Positions 49,463 to 59,241 of a stretch of 64,000 bases of DNA are shown piece after piece. Under the pieces are notes generated by a model. The model worked only from the letters and a program-made list of their open reading frames with translations, had not been told where the DNA came from and ran no database searches. Numbering within the stretch: the first letter of the stretch is position 1; every line of letters starts with the position of its first letter. A program made the position numbers and the translations under genes. This DNA is from Pseudomonas viridiflava (GTDB lineage: Bacteria > Pseudomonadota > Gammaproteobacteria > Pseudomonadales > Pseudomonadaceae), in assembly GCF_900582625.1 (NCBI RefSeq), contig NZ_UTIQ01000199.1:62001-126000 (forward strand), given 5' to 3'.

Positions 49463-49807
49463 ATGTTAGCCAAGCACATGCGCATCCTGATTGCCGACGC
49501 CGACCCGCTGGTTCGCGCCAATGTCGAAAAACTCATGAATAACGCCGGCTGTTTCGGCATTGCTTCGGTCGGCACGCTGGATGAGCTGCTTTCGTTGATC
49601 GACTTTGGCGGCAAGCCGTTTGACCGAGTGCTGATTAACCGTCGTCTTCTAGGGCATGAATACACCGACGCACTCAAAACACTGAGCAGCTTTCGTAATG
49701 TGGTGATCTACCGCAGCGGTTTTCAATTTGATCGTCTTGCCGATCCGCTTTGCAGCGAGACCAGCTGCCTAGATAACGGCCTGGAGCCGGCGTACACCTT
49801 GCACTGA
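49463..49807 (+). CDS. Small stand-alone pseudoreceiver
   Basis: A 114-residue CheY-fold protein directly downstream of the hybrid kinase. The N-terminal patch MRILIADADPLVRANVEKL is typical, but the acceptor position in FDRVLINRRLLG is Asn59 and no conserved Lys is seen; the last strands are also short. It is thus non-phosphorylatable or mimics one state. AAGAG eight bases before ATG 49463. It may titrate the kinase or fold onto its receivers (inference). Confidence 0.72.
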   Translation: MLAKHMRILIADADPLVRANVEKLMNNAGCFGIASVGTLDELLSLIDFGGKPFDRVLINRRLLGHEYTDALKTLSSFRNVVIYRSGFQFDRLADPLCSETSCLDNGLEPAYTLH

Positions 49808-49817
49808 CTCGCCACAC

Positions 49818-50588
49818 TTACGAATAGATAGCGGAATGATGGGGATAGTCTGCGGTTCTCGCGCCCATGATCATTTCCCCAATCCAACTGTTGAGAATCG
49901 AGGTGTAGGCTTTTTGGTCGCTGTCCTGGCTGAGCGCATGATCGGCGCCGTCCACGATGCGATGGGTAAGCGAGTGAGCCTTTTCGAAAGCAGCTCGGTA
50001 GCTCATCAGCGTGGTGTGGGGCACATAGTCGTCGTGCTCCGACTCCACTAACAGCACGTCCCCCTTGAATTTTGCGCAGCAGGCCAGGGCGCGATTCTGT
50101 TCTGGCAAGCACAGCGTGCGCCGGTAACGCGCCAGGCGCTCGCGGTCCAGAAGCTGTTTGGGCACCGTCCATTCTTCGTCCCAGTACAACGCGGGCACGC
50201 GCAATGCGAGCCACCGTACCGGACGCATGTCGGTAAGAAACGTCGCCAGATACCCCCCGTAACTACTGCCGATCACCGCGATTTTGTCCGGATCGATTGC
50301 CGGATGGCTCGCCAATTGGTCGTAAGCTGCAACGATGTCCGCCAGGTTCTGTTCCCGTGTCACCGTCTGTTTACTGCCGGACGTGCGCTCGTGGCCGCGC
50401 AGGTCGAAGGTCAGGCATACGCAGCCGAATCCGGCGATGCCTTTGGCGCGTGCCAAGTCCCTCTGTTGGCTGCCACCCCAACCATGTACGAAAAGTATGC
50501 CTGGCACTTTCTGTTCCGGGGACATCAGGGTTCCGGCGATTGTTTCGTTATCAACTTGAATGTCTATGGTCTGGCTATGGGCAGGCAT
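49818..50588 (-). CDS. Alpha/beta-fold hydrolase
   Basis: A 256-residue serine-hydrolase-fold protein with an oxyanion motif HGWGGSQQRDLARAKG, nucleophile elbow GSSYGGYLA, acid in VESEHDDYVP and His in DGADHALS: a complete triad. The substrate is unknown; it is small and soluble, like dienelactone-hydrolase or peptidase-like members. Its start lies within the DUF3182 gene's last codons, so they are coupled. Confidence 0.82.
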   Translation of the reverse strand: MPAHSQTIDIQVDNETIAGTLMSPEQKVPGILFVHGWGGSQQRDLARAKGIAGFGCVCLTFDLRGHERTSGSKQTVTREQNLADIVAAYDQLASHPAIDPDKIAVIGSSYGGYLATFLTDMRPVRWLALRVPALYWDEEWTVPKQLLDRERLARYRRTLCLPEQNRALACCAKFKGDVLLVESEHDDYVPHTTLMSYRAAFEKAHSLTHRIVDGADHALSQDSDQKAYTSILNSWIGEMIMGARTADYPHHSAIYS

Positions 50589-51660
50589 TGAGGTCAACCT
50601 TTACGAATTTGCTGATAGTGCCGTGGGGCGCAACCTCACCTTGGAACAGGCGCGTCGCACCGGCTGGGGCGTCATCGCCATATGTTTCGTAGGTGCTTGC
50701 CTTCAGGCACAGGATTTCGGGGTGTTGTTGCAAAGCTTCCAGCGCGAAGACTTCAGCAGGACTGGCGCCACCGATGCGCCACGACTGTTCCAGCACGCCG
50801 GAGCGTTCTTCCCCCAGGGCGTCAATGCCCTGGGCAATGTCGTAGTTGCGACGCGAGGCGACCAGCCCCAGGCAATCGAAGGCGGCCTGTTCATACGTAA
50901 CGGCCTGCTTAATCGCCAAACGGGCGTGCGCCGATAACGGCAGCGCATCGAGCGCTTCATAGCCCCCGCGCACGATCATCAAGTCAGAGCCGCCGTACAC
51001 CTGCGCGCCGCTGTCGTCTTGGGTTAAGCGTTGCGAGCCGTAATAGCTGGCGACGAGCCCGGCGACTTGGATTTGTCCCACGCTGAACGTCACGACTTCC
51101 TTCAGATGTTCCTCCAGTACCAGACCCCATTCCGAGACTTCCTGGGCATCCGCCTGGCGCAAACATGCACTGAGTTCAGCGGCGTTTTCCACCAACGTCT
51201 GACCTCGACCGGCTTTGCCTCGCACGGCTTTTACCCGCACCGGCCCATGCGCCAGCAGGGCCGATCCGGCCCGCTCGGCATCGCTCAAGTCAAACACCGT
51301 GGTGCCGCGCAATACCGCATCGGCCGCCTGTTGGTAAAACTGCGCGGTCCAGCCTTCGGGCGTCACGGTCGGCTGCTCGATCAAGGGGTGGCTAATGGCT
51401 TTGGTCGCCATAAAAGGAAACCGCACGGCGCCGCCGAAGAAATCCTCGGCGCTGGCGATCCCGAGCGCTTTCATCTGCTGGGCGCCCGTCACCGTTTCAC
51501 TGGGGATCCAATAACAGGCGCTGTTGTTTTCGGAAGACGGCTGTACGGGCAGACCGAGCAGGTCGCCGATTTTCTCTGCCAGTACCTGCTGTACGGCGCG
51601 CTCGTGGTCGGCCAGTGGCGTGTCGAGGGTCAGCAGTGCGACGGCGCGTTTTGTGTTCAT
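50575..51660 (-). CDS. DUF3182 family protein
   Basis: A 361-residue soluble protein matching my memory of the Pseudomonas DUF3182 family (opening AVALLTLDTPLADHERAVQQ). The middle (RVKAVRGKAGRGQTLVENAA, GLVLEEHL and VYGGSDLMIVRGG) has the glycine-rich and acidic elements of an ATP-grasp fold, which is an inference. Function unknown. It overlaps the downstream hydrolase gene by 14 bases. Confidence 0.75.
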   Translation of the reverse strand: MNTKRAVALLTLDTPLADHERAVQQVLAEKIGDLLGLPVQPSSENNSACYWIPSETVTGAQQMKALGIASAEDFFGGAVRFPFMATKAISHPLIEQPTVTPEGWTAQFYQQAADAVLRGTTVFDLSDAERAGSALLAHGPVRVKAVRGKAGRGQTLVENAAELSACLRQADAQEVSEWGLVLEEHLKEVVTFSVGQIQVAGLVASYYGSQRLTQDDSGAQVYGGSDLMIVRGGYEALDALPLSAHARLAIKQAVTYEQAAFDCLGLVASRRNYDIAQGIDALGEERSGVLEQSWRIGGASPAEVFALEALQQHPEILCLKASTYETYGDDAPAGATRLFQGEVAPHGTISKFVKVDLNACP

Positions 51661-51771
51661 CCGGCCTCTCTGTCGTTGAGCATCGTCCCGCGGGCTGCGC
51701 GGACGGGCATAACCTGAGAAGGAAGAATGCGCCGTTCGGTTCCCTTTTCCGCACGACGCATTGTTGTCCGG

Positions 51772-54700
51772 CTAACGCACCTCGGAAGGTTCGCCGCCGC
51801 TTTGGGCGCCTTCCCGCGCTGGTTCTTGAATGCGGTATGAAGCGACGTACAACGCCGGCAAGAACAGCAGGGTCAGGAGGGTGGCGCTGATAATGCCGCC
51901 GATCATCGCAAAGGCCATCGGCCCCCAAAACACTTCGCGTGCGATGGGAATCATGCCCAGGCTCGCCGCTGCAGCGGTGAGCAGAATGGGGCGGGTTCGG
52001 TGGTGAGTCGCTTCAATGACTGCATCCCACGCGTCTGAACCTGCCTCGCGGAATTCGTCAATTTGCGTCACCAGAATCACCGAGTTGCGAATGATGATGC
52101 CGATAAGCGCTAGCACGCCAAGAATCGCCACAAAGCCCAGCGGTGTGCCGGTGGGCAGCAGCGCGGCGACCACGCCGATCAAGCCCAGTGGTGCGACGCT
52201 GGCAACCAGAAACAGCTTCTTCACGCTTTGCAGCTGAATCATCAGAAAGGTCGCCATCAAAAACAGCATCAGCGGTATGACTTTGCCAATCGGTCCCTGC
52301 GCCTTGCCGCTTTCTTCGACAGTGCCGCCCGGTTTGATCCGATACGACGCCGGCAATTTCGCGGCGAACTCGTCTATTTTCGGCTGAAGTTCGGCCATCA
52401 CGTCGGTGGGTTGTTTGTCGCCATGGACGCTGGCCTTGAGCGTGATGGTGGGTTTGCGATCCCGGCGCCAAACGAGTGGCTGCTCTAGCTCGTAGCTGAC
52501 CGTGGCGAATGCGCGCAAGGGTATCGACGTGCCACGCGGTGTCGTGATTTGCAGGTTTTCAAGCGTTTCAGGGGAACGTCGTTCACCTTCTTGGGAACGA
52601 CCTACCACGTTGATCAGATAGATGCTGTCGCGAACCTGCGTGACATTCGCACCGGTCACCACGCTGTTCATGGTCTGCGCGACGTCCTGTGACGACAGCC
52701 CCAATTGCCGCGCTTTGTCTTGCGCCACGTCGATTTTCAGCACACGCCCCGGCTCGTTCCAGTCGTAAATCATGTCGCCGATATCGGCGTTACCGTCTAG
52801 CAGTCCGGCCACTTGCATGGCGTATTCGCGCACCTGCTCGATGTTCGGCCCGCTGATGCGGTACTGAATCGGCCGCCCTACAGGCGGGCCCATTTCCAAC
52901 GGTTGAACGAGGCTGCTGATGCCAACGAAGTCTTCCCGCAAACGGGCCTTCAGTTCAGCGGCCAGGCGTTGGCGCGCTTCCAGGTCTTTGCTGACGATCA
53001 CTAGCTGGGCATAGAAGGGGTTTTGCAGTTGTTGGTCGAGCGGCAGATAGAAGCGCGCAGCGCCCTCGCCGATATACGTGCTCCAGCGCTGAATGTCGGG
53101 GCTGTCCTTGATGGTCGCTTCCAAACGGTCAACGACTTGGCGGGTTTCCTCCAGGCTGCTGTTTTGCGGCAGGTTAAGGTCCACCAGCAATTCCGGGCGG
53201 TCGGAGGAGGGGAAGAATTGCTGCTGGACGAATTGCATCAGTACTATGGACGTGACGAAGAGTGCCACCGTGAGGCCGATGCTTAGCCAGCGATGGCGCA
53301 TTGCCCACTTCAAGCCACGGTCCATGCCTCGGGTCAGGCGGCCGGGTTCTTTGTCTTTTTTGTGGCTCAGCGATTCCGGCAAAACGTGTACGGCGATAAC
53401 CGGCGCAAACAACACCGCCACTAGCCACGACACCAGCAGCGCCACAGCAATCACTGCAAACAGGGTGAAGGTGTATTCGCCCGCCGAGCTGGCATTCAGG
53501 CCAATCGGCACAAAGCCTGCCACCGTCACCAAGGTGCCGGTGAGCATCGGGAATGCCGTGGAGGTGTAGGCGTAAGTAGCGGCCTGGGCGCGGGTGTCGC
53601 CGGCCTCCAGGCGCGTGACCATCATTTCCACGGTGATCATCGCGTCATCCACCAGCAGGCCGAGGGCGATGATCAAGGCGCCGAGGGAAATCCGCTGCAT
53701 GGTGATGCCGCTGTATTCCATGAACACGAACACCATGGCCAGTACCAGCGGAATGGAGCACGCCACCACCAAACCGGCGCGCACGCCCAGGCTGATGAAA
53801 CTCACCACGAGCACAATCACCACCGCTTCAAACAGCGCACTGGTGAAACCGCCCACGGCTTTGTTGACCACTTCGGCTTGGTTCGACACCTGATGCACGC
53901 CGACGCCGACCGGCAACTCCGCCGTTATTTCCTCCATGCGCTGGTGCAACTGCTTACCGAAGGTCTGAATGTTCCCACCGTCGCGCATGGCAACAGCCAG
54001 GCCGATGGCCGGTTGGCCGTTGAAGCGGAACAGCGATTCCGGCGGATCCTGAAAACGGTGCTCGATGGTGGCCAGGTCGGCCAGGCGATAAAACTGGTCG
54101 TTCACCCGCAAGTTCACCGCTTGCAGGTCTTCCTGCGAGCGGAACTCGCCGGACGTGCGCACTGAAATTCGCTCGGGGCCGGCCTCAATCACGCCCGAGG
54201 GCGTCACGCTGTTTTGCGCTTGCAGGCTTTGCACCACCTGGCTTTGGTCGAGCCCCAGGGCGGCCAGTTTGCGGGTGGAGAAGTTCAGATACAGCACTTC
54301 GTTTTGTTCGCCGATCAACTGCACCTTGCCCAGGTTGTCGACGCTGCGGATATCCAGGCGCACCTGTTCCACATAATCGCGCAGTTGCCGGTAACTCAGC
54401 CCGTCGCCGGTGAAGGCGTAGATGCTGCCGAACACGTCGCCGAATTCATCGTTGAAGAACGGTCCCTGCAATCCTTGGGGAAATTCGCCCTGGATGTCGG
54501 TGATTTTCTTACGTACCTGGTACCAGATGTCGGGGATGTCTTTGCCGTTGGTGGTGTCTTTCAGGTACACGAACACGGTCGACTCGCCGGGCCGCGTGTA
54601 GCTTTTCACGTAGTCCAGGGTGTCCAGCTCTTCGAGTTTCTTTTCGATGCGATCGGTGACTTGGTAAAGGGTGTCGTTCACCGTCGCGCCCGGCCAGCGG

Positions 54701-54867
54701 GTCTGGATAACCATGGTTTTGATGGTGAATGAGGGGTCTTCCTCGCGACCCAATTCGAAGTAGGAAAAAATCCCCATGACCAGGGAAACCGCCATCAGAT
54801 ACCAGACTAACGATTGATGGCGCAGAGCCCAGTCCGACAGGTTGAAACCGCCCGTTTCCCGACTCAT
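51772..54867 (-). CDS. triC: RND efflux permease (TriC-like)
   Basis: A 1031-residue inner-membrane RND transporter with the usual two-fold plan: TM1 at the N-terminus, large periplasmic loop, TM2-6, second loop and TM7-12. The proton-relay acidic pair in TM4 is present (LGLLVDDAMITVEMM). Sequence and the two adaptor genes upstream match TriABC of P. aeruginosa. It would export hydrophobic or amphipathic compounds with an outer-membrane channel. ATGA overlap with the second adaptor. Confidence 0.9.
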   Translation of the reverse strand: MSRETGGFNLSDWALRHQSLVWYLMAVSLVMGIFSYFELGREEDPSFTIKTMVIQTRWPGATVNDTLYQVTDRIEKKLEELDTLDYVKSYTRPGESTVFVYLKDTTNGKDIPDIWYQVRKKITDIQGEFPQGLQGPFFNDEFGDVFGSIYAFTGDGLSYRQLRDYVEQVRLDIRSVDNLGKVQLIGEQNEVLYLNFSTRKLAALGLDQSQVVQSLQAQNSVTPSGVIEAGPERISVRTSGEFRSQEDLQAVNLRVNDQFYRLADLATIEHRFQDPPESLFRFNGQPAIGLAVAMRDGGNIQTFGKQLHQRMEEITAELPVGVGVHQVSNQAEVVNKAVGGFTSALFEAVVIVLVVSFISLGVRAGLVVACSIPLVLAMVFVFMEYSGITMQRISLGALIIALGLLVDDAMITVEMMVTRLEAGDTRAQAATYAYTSTAFPMLTGTLVTVAGFVPIGLNASSAGEYTFTLFAVIAVALLVSWLVAVLFAPVIAVHVLPESLSHKKDKEPGRLTRGMDRGLKWAMRHRWLSIGLTVALFVTSIVLMQFVQQQFFPSSDRPELLVDLNLPQNSSLEETRQVVDRLEATIKDSPDIQRWSTYIGEGAARFYLPLDQQLQNPFYAQLVIVSKDLEARQRLAAELKARLREDFVGISSLVQPLEMGPPVGRPIQYRISGPNIEQVREYAMQVAGLLDGNADIGDMIYDWNEPGRVLKIDVAQDKARQLGLSSQDVAQTMNSVVTGANVTQVRDSIYLINVVGRSQEGERRSPETLENLQITTPRGTSIPLRAFATVSYELEQPLVWRRDRKPTITLKASVHGDKQPTDVMAELQPKIDEFAAKLPASYRIKPGGTVEESGKAQGPIGKVIPLMLFLMATFLMIQLQSVKKLFLVASVAPLGLIGVVAALLPTGTPLGFVAILGVLALIGIIIRNSVILVTQIDEFREAGSDAWDAVIEATHHRTRPILLTAAAASLGMIPIAREVFWGPMAFAMIGGIISATLLTLLFLPALYVASYRIQEPAREGAQSGGEPSEVR

Positions 54868-55952
54868 TGCACTGCTCCTGGGTCCAGCTTGACGACTTGT
54901 CCGGGTTGCAAACTGTTCACGCCGGCGCGCACCACGTGCTCGCCGTCGCGTAGGCCTTCGCCAATTACCACCGAGTCGCCTTCACGACTTAATACCTGCA
55001 CGGCCCGCTGATTGACCGCGAGGCTCGTAGGGTCGACGACCCACACGTGCGCGCGGCCGTTTTCGACCCGGTCCGCAATCAATACGCTGGCCGGCAATGT
55101 GCTGTGAACAGACGTCTGGCTGCTCAGCTCAATGTTCACGGTGGTGCCCAGGCGCAGTTCTTCCGGGCTGTCGATCAAACTCAGGCGCACGCGTCGCGAG
55201 CGTGTGGTGGGGTCGGCCTGCGGTGCCATTTCGCGAACCTGTGCCTGGGCCTGAACGTCTGGCTGCAATTGCGAGCGCACGGTAAAGCGCGCGTCAGCGG
55301 GCAACTGCGCCACTTGTTCGTCAGGCAGGTCGAACACCGCTTCGCGTACGTCGGGGCGGGCCAGGGTCAGCACTTCCTGGCCGGCCGCGACCACTTGGCC
55401 GGTTTCTGCGCGCCAGGAGGTGACCACACCAGGGAAGTCGCTAAGCAAGCGGGTGTACTCCACCTGGTCTTTGGCGTTTTGCACATCGGCGGCCATTTGG
55501 TCGAGGCTGGCGCGCGCCGTTTTCAAGCGTGTTTGCGCGTCGTCGAGGTTGGCTTTGGCGCCCACGCCGCGATCGAACAGTTCCTGCTGGCGACGCGCGT
55601 TGGCTTGCGCCTCAATCCACTGGGCGTTAGCGCTGGCCATCTGACCTTCGCGGGCGCGCAGCTGATTTTCCTGGTCGCTGGGGTCGAGGGTGGCGAGCAG
55701 GGTGCCTGTGTCGACTTTGTCGCCGACGTTCACGGTGCGTGAGGCAATGCGGCCGTTCGTGCGAAAACCGACGGTGGTTTCGTAACGCGCTTCGATGGTG
55801 CCGGCGTAACGGCCGACCGTGGCTTGCTGCTGGGTACTGACCGCGCTGTAGAGCACCGGACGCGGCGCCGGTTTTGGCGGTTCTTCGTCAGAGCAGGCGG
55901 TTAGGCCGAGGACCAGCAATAGCGACACAGCGAGCGGCAGGCAACGATTCAT
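54864..55952 (-). CDS. triB: RND periplasmic adaptor (TriB-like)
   Basis: A 362-residue lipoprotein (lipobox LTAC at residues 17-20) with the membrane-fusion-protein plan: barrel-sandwich ends around a coiled coil (AQWIEAQANARRQQELFDRG). It bridges the permease to the outer-membrane channel. Two different adaptors in one operon is the known peculiarity of TriABC-OpmH. ATGA overlaps with both neighbours. Confidence 0.88.
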   Translation of the reverse strand: MNRCLPLAVSLLLVLGLTACSDEEPPKPAPRPVLYSAVSTQQQATVGRYAGTIEARYETTVGFRTNGRIASRTVNVGDKVDTGTLLATLDPSDQENQLRAREGQMASANAQWIEAQANARRQQELFDRGVGAKANLDDAQTRLKTARASLDQMAADVQNAKDQVEYTRLLSDFPGVVTSWRAETGQVVAAGQEVLTLARPDVREAVFDLPDEQVAQLPADARFTVRSQLQPDVQAQAQVREMAPQADPTTRSRRVRLSLIDSPEELRLGTTVNIELSSQTSVHSTLPASVLIADRVENGRAHVWVVDPTSLAVNQRAVQVLSREGDSVVIGEGLRDGEHVVRAGVNSLQPGQVVKLDPGAVQ

Positions 55953-57115
55953 TGCGCGCCCTCCAGCTGTTTGTCGGTCGGTGGCGGCGCAGCGATTTTC
56001 GCTTTCTCCGGTTCGGCGGCTTTGTCCGGCGTGGCGATTTCCACCACTTGCCCCGGATGGAGCAATTGCCCACCGGCGACCACGACGTGTTGGCCAGCTT
56101 TCAAACCTTTGCCAATCATCACTGTGCCGCTGCCGTAGGCCACGTCACTGACCGGTTGCAGGGTGACTTTCTGCTGCTCATCCACCAGCCACACGGCCGG
56201 CTGATTCTGGCTTTTAAACAGCGCCGACCATGGCAATACCACGCGGTTGCTGGTTTTCGGGCGCACGGTGGCGGTCACTACGGCGCCCAGGTTCATTTCC
56301 TCGGGTGCATTTTCCAGCGCCACTTTGACCTTCACCGTGCCGCTTTGCGCATCGATGGTTGGGGTGATTTCGCGCACCTTGCCTTGCGCCGTGACGGCGG
56401 GACGGTTCAGCAGACTGACAGTCACCGGTTGCTCGGCCAGCTCAGCGTTGAACAGCGATTCGTACACGTCGAAAACCGCGTCGCGCTCGCCCGCGCGGGC
56501 CAGGGTGAAAATCGGCACCGTGGCTTGCACCACTTGCCCGGCCTCCGCCTGGCGCTGGGTGATTACGCCATCGGCGGAGGCGCGCAGTTCGGTGTAGGTG
56601 AGCAGGTCGCGGGCGTTGGCCAACTGCGCCTGAGCGGCGGCATACGAACTCCGGCTGGAGCGCAACTGCGCCTGCGCTTGGTCAAATTCGCTTTTGCTGG
56701 TGTAGCCCTTTGGAAGGAGCTGTTGCTGACGTTTGAAACTGACTTCAGCCAGACGCAGCTGCGCCTCTTGCGCTTGCAGGGCCGCGCGGGCGTTGTCGAC
56801 GTTGGTTTGCTGTTCTTGCGGATCGAGGCGCGCCAGCACTTGATCGGCCTTCACCCGGTCGCCGACCTCGACCATGCGCTCGATGATCTTGCCGCCGACG
56901 CGGAAAGACTGCTGCGCTTCGACGCGCGCCTGAATGTCGCCGGTCAGCTCCACTTGGTCGCTGAAATCGCCGGGTTTTACGCTCTGCACCAGCACGCGGG
57001 TATGGGGTGGCGATTGCTGTTTATCGTTACAGCCAGCGAGCGCCAGGCAGGCGGCAATGGCCAGCAGAATCGCGACGGTCGACGGCTTGCGCTCAGGCCA
57101 TGCCTGTTCCGGCAT
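55949..57115 (-). CDS. triA: RND periplasmic adaptor (TriA-like)
   Basis: A 388-residue lipoprotein (LAGC lipobox at ~26-29) with the adaptor fold: lipoyl-like half-motifs around a hairpin (QLRLAEVSFKRQQQLLPKGY). First gene of the operon; the C-terminus is Ala/Glu/Lys-rich. No regulator gene is next to it, and no outer-membrane channel gene is in the operon, as in P. aeruginosa. Confidence 0.88.
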   Translation of the reverse strand: MPEQAWPERKPSTVAILLAIAACLALAGCNDKQQSPPHTRVLVQSVKPGDFSDQVELTGDIQARVEAQQSFRVGGKIIERMVEVGDRVKADQVLARLDPQEQQTNVDNARAALQAQEAQLRLAEVSFKRQQQLLPKGYTSKSEFDQAQAQLRSSRSSYAAAQAQLANARDLLTYTELRASADGVITQRQAEAGQVVQATVPIFTLARAGERDAVFDVYESLFNAELAEQPVTVSLLNRPAVTAQGKVREITPTIDAQSGTVKVKVALENAPEEMNLGAVVTATVRPKTSNRVVLPWSALFKSQNQPAVWLVDEQQKVTLQPVSDVAYGSGTVMIGKGLKAGQHVVVAGGQLLHPGQVVEIATPDKAAEPEKAKIAAPPPTDKQLEGAQ

Positions 57116-57333
57116 TGGAAAACTCCTATTCCTTTAAGACGGCGGCGAACGCCATGTCGTGCATGGGCTTGAGAGGAAGCCATGGGTCGGAAAGTTCAAG
57201 TTTTCAAGCAGATAACGACGCAGACGACGAAATTCGACCATGAATGGATGCGGTTACAAACCTCCCTGAACCGATCTGGCGTTGCGCCAGTCAGCAGCTA
57301 AGACACCGACACATTTCACGCGGAGATCAGCGT

Positions 57334-57561
57334 ATGACCCATTGGGTGATCAGTTACAACCGGGACCAAAACACCTCCGTTCTAGATGTCGAGCAGGACG
57401 ACAAGCCGAGCGTCGAGCAAGCGGTGGAATACGTATGGGAATGGGCCCAGCAGAATCTGGAGAAGGGCGAATTCGGTGATCCGCAGGAAGAGGCGACCGA
57501 GCTGCCACTGAAATTGCTGAAGGACTACGGCATTACCATCACCGGCATTTTCCCCAAATAG
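57334..57561 (+). CDS. Small conserved-looking protein of unknown function
   Basis: A 75-residue acidic soluble protein (MTHWVISYNRDQNTSVLDVE at start, NLEKGEFGDPQEEATELPLK later). GGAGA nine bases before the ATG. No motif, signal or membrane helix seen. It lies divergent to the efflux operon and convergent with the Rieske/FAD gene. Confidence 0.68.
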   Translation: MTHWVISYNRDQNTSVLDVEQDDKPSVEQAVEYVWEWAQQNLEKGEFGDPQEEATELPLKLLKDYGITITGIFPK

Positions 57562-57576
57562 CCGGGCGATCAAGTC

Positions 57577-57616
57577 AACCTGGCGAGCAACCTGGCGAGC
57601 CCGTCTAGGCGGGCCT
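57577..57616. repeat. 12-bp tandem duplication and small hairpin between convergent genes
   Basis: AACCTGGCGAGC occurs twice in tandem (57577-57588 and 57589-57600), followed by the stem GCCCGTC...GGCGGGC (to 57614). No T tract, so terminator function is uncertain. Confidence 0.55.
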
Positions 57617-57629
57617 GTCCACACAAGGG

Positions 57630-59189
57630 TTAAACCGACTCACCGTTGCATTGGCGAATCAAGCTCAGCGCTTGCTCGACCGACAGCGGTTCACGCATGC
57701 GTTCAGCCAGCAACGCCGTGGCCGCCTCGCGCTGGCATGCCACCACGCCTTCTACCTGACCCTGGCTGCAGAGCAGGGCGATAAAGTGCAGGTTCACCAG
57801 ATCTCCTTCAATAACGGTTTCCTGCCAGTCTTTGGCGTGGCCAAGGTAGTCGAAGCGCTTGCCGAAATGCTGGGTCCAGAAGAACGGCACGCTGTCGTAG
57901 GCCACTTCGCCGCCGAGCATATTTTGCGCAGCGATGCGCGCGTGTTGCTGGGCCACGCGCCAATGTTCGATGCGCAGGTGTTCGTCGGCCAAGGGGAAGC
58001 GCGCGATATCACCAGCGGCCCACAGGCCCGGCGCGGCGCGCATGTGTTGGTCCACCGCCAGCGCGCCGTCGTCGCATAAGCGCAGGCCTTGCAATAGGTC
58101 TGTCGCCGGGCTCACGCCGACGCCGACCAGCACCAGGTCGGCAGCGATGCGCTCGCCGCAGGCCAGGCGCACCGCCTTCACGTGTTGGTCTTCATTGGCT
58201 TCGTCGGCCTCGAAGCTCACGGCTTCCTCACCGACGCGAAACACCACGCCGTTGCTCTCGTGCAGCAGGCGGATAGCGCGGCCTACTTCCATGCCGAATT
58301 GCTTGGCGAACGGCACTTCGTGGCGGGCAATCACGGTGACGCCGAGGCCGCGTTTGCGCAACGAACTGGCCGCTTCAAGGCCGATAAAGCTGTCGCCGAT
58401 AATCACCGCGCGATCGCCCGGCAATGTGGCGTGGAGGATATCGGCGGCGTGCGCGCGCGAGCGCAGCACGTGCACGTTGTCCAATTGCGCGCCGGGCAGG
58501 TCCAGGGTTTTCGGCTTGGCGCCGGTGGCCAGCAGCGCGGAGTCGTAACGGTACAGACGTCCATCGCTCAGCTCGATTTCGCGGCGCTGGGCATCCATGC
58601 GATTGACATGGCCATGCACGCGCTCGATGCGCTGCTCGCGGTAGTAGTCGTCGTCTTTAAGGTCGGGAATCTGCGCTGGCGCCATGTCGCCAGCGATGAC
58701 GAATTTGCTTAACACCGTGCGATCAAAGCCCGGCGCTTCTTCACGGTCGATCAATAGCAAGCGCCCGGCGAAACCATGCTCACGCAATGCCGAAGCTGCC
58801 GCTGTACCGGCTGCGCCACCCCCGACGATGGCGAATAAACGCTCGTCTGGTGATTGGGGTTTGTCGATTGAGGCAGGCAGCGGTTGATCGTCCACATACA
58901 CCTGGCCGTCGCGAATGGTCACCGCATAGCGCTGCAAATCTTCCAGCGCTGGCGGTTCGCACACGTGCCCATCGCTGAGGCGGAATGTGCCTTTGTGCCA
59001 CGGGCATATCAGGCGTCCATTGCACACCGCGCCCTCGGCCAATGGCGCGCCGGCGTGCGGACAATTGCCCTGAAACGCCTGCACCGTGTCGCCGGTTCGC
59101 AACAGAATCAACGATTGCTCACCGATCTTGCCCTGGCCAATCTGGCCGTCGGGCAAATCTGCCAGGCAGGCGACATAGTGCAGTGGCAT
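57630..59189 (-). CDS. Rieske-FAD/NAD(P)H oxidoreductase (AIF/ferredoxin reductase type)
   Basis: A 519-residue protein. Residues ~5-100 are a Rieske [2Fe-2S] domain with CPHAGAPLAEG and CPWHKGTF ligands (Cys-His, Cys-His). Residues ~115-500 are a two-dinucleotide-domain reductase, with FAD motif FAIVGGGAAGTAAASAL and NAD motif VIIGDSFIGLEAASSL. It would pass electrons from NAD(P)H through FAD to an iron-sulphur or other acceptor; the partner is unknown. The same fusion is seen in eukaryotic AIF-like proteins. ATG 59189 with GGAAAG upstream. Confidence 0.88.
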   Translation of the reverse strand: MPLHYVACLADLPDGQIGQGKIGEQSLILLRTGDTVQAFQGNCPHAGAPLAEGAVCNGRLICPWHKGTFRLSDGHVCEPPALEDLQRYAVTIRDGQVYVDDQPLPASIDKPQSPDERLFAIVGGGAAGTAAASALREHGFAGRLLLIDREEAPGFDRTVLSKFVIAGDMAPAQIPDLKDDDYYREQRIERVHGHVNRMDAQRREIELSDGRLYRYDSALLATGAKPKTLDLPGAQLDNVHVLRSRAHAADILHATLPGDRAVIIGDSFIGLEAASSLRKRGLGVTVIARHEVPFAKQFGMEVGRAIRLLHESNGVVFRVGEEAVSFEADEANEDQHVKAVRLACGERIAADLVLVGVGVSPATDLLQGLRLCDDGALAVDQHMRAAPGLWAAGDIARFPLADEHLRIEHWRVAQQHARIAAQNMLGGEVAYDSVPFFWTQHFGKRFDYLGHAKDWQETVIEGDLVNLHFIALLCSQGQVEGVVACQREAATALLAERMREPLSVEQALSLIRQCNGESV

Positions 59190-59241
59190 GGACAGCTTTC
59201 CTTAACGTGAACGACAGGGGCTAACGCAAGCGTTAGCGACC

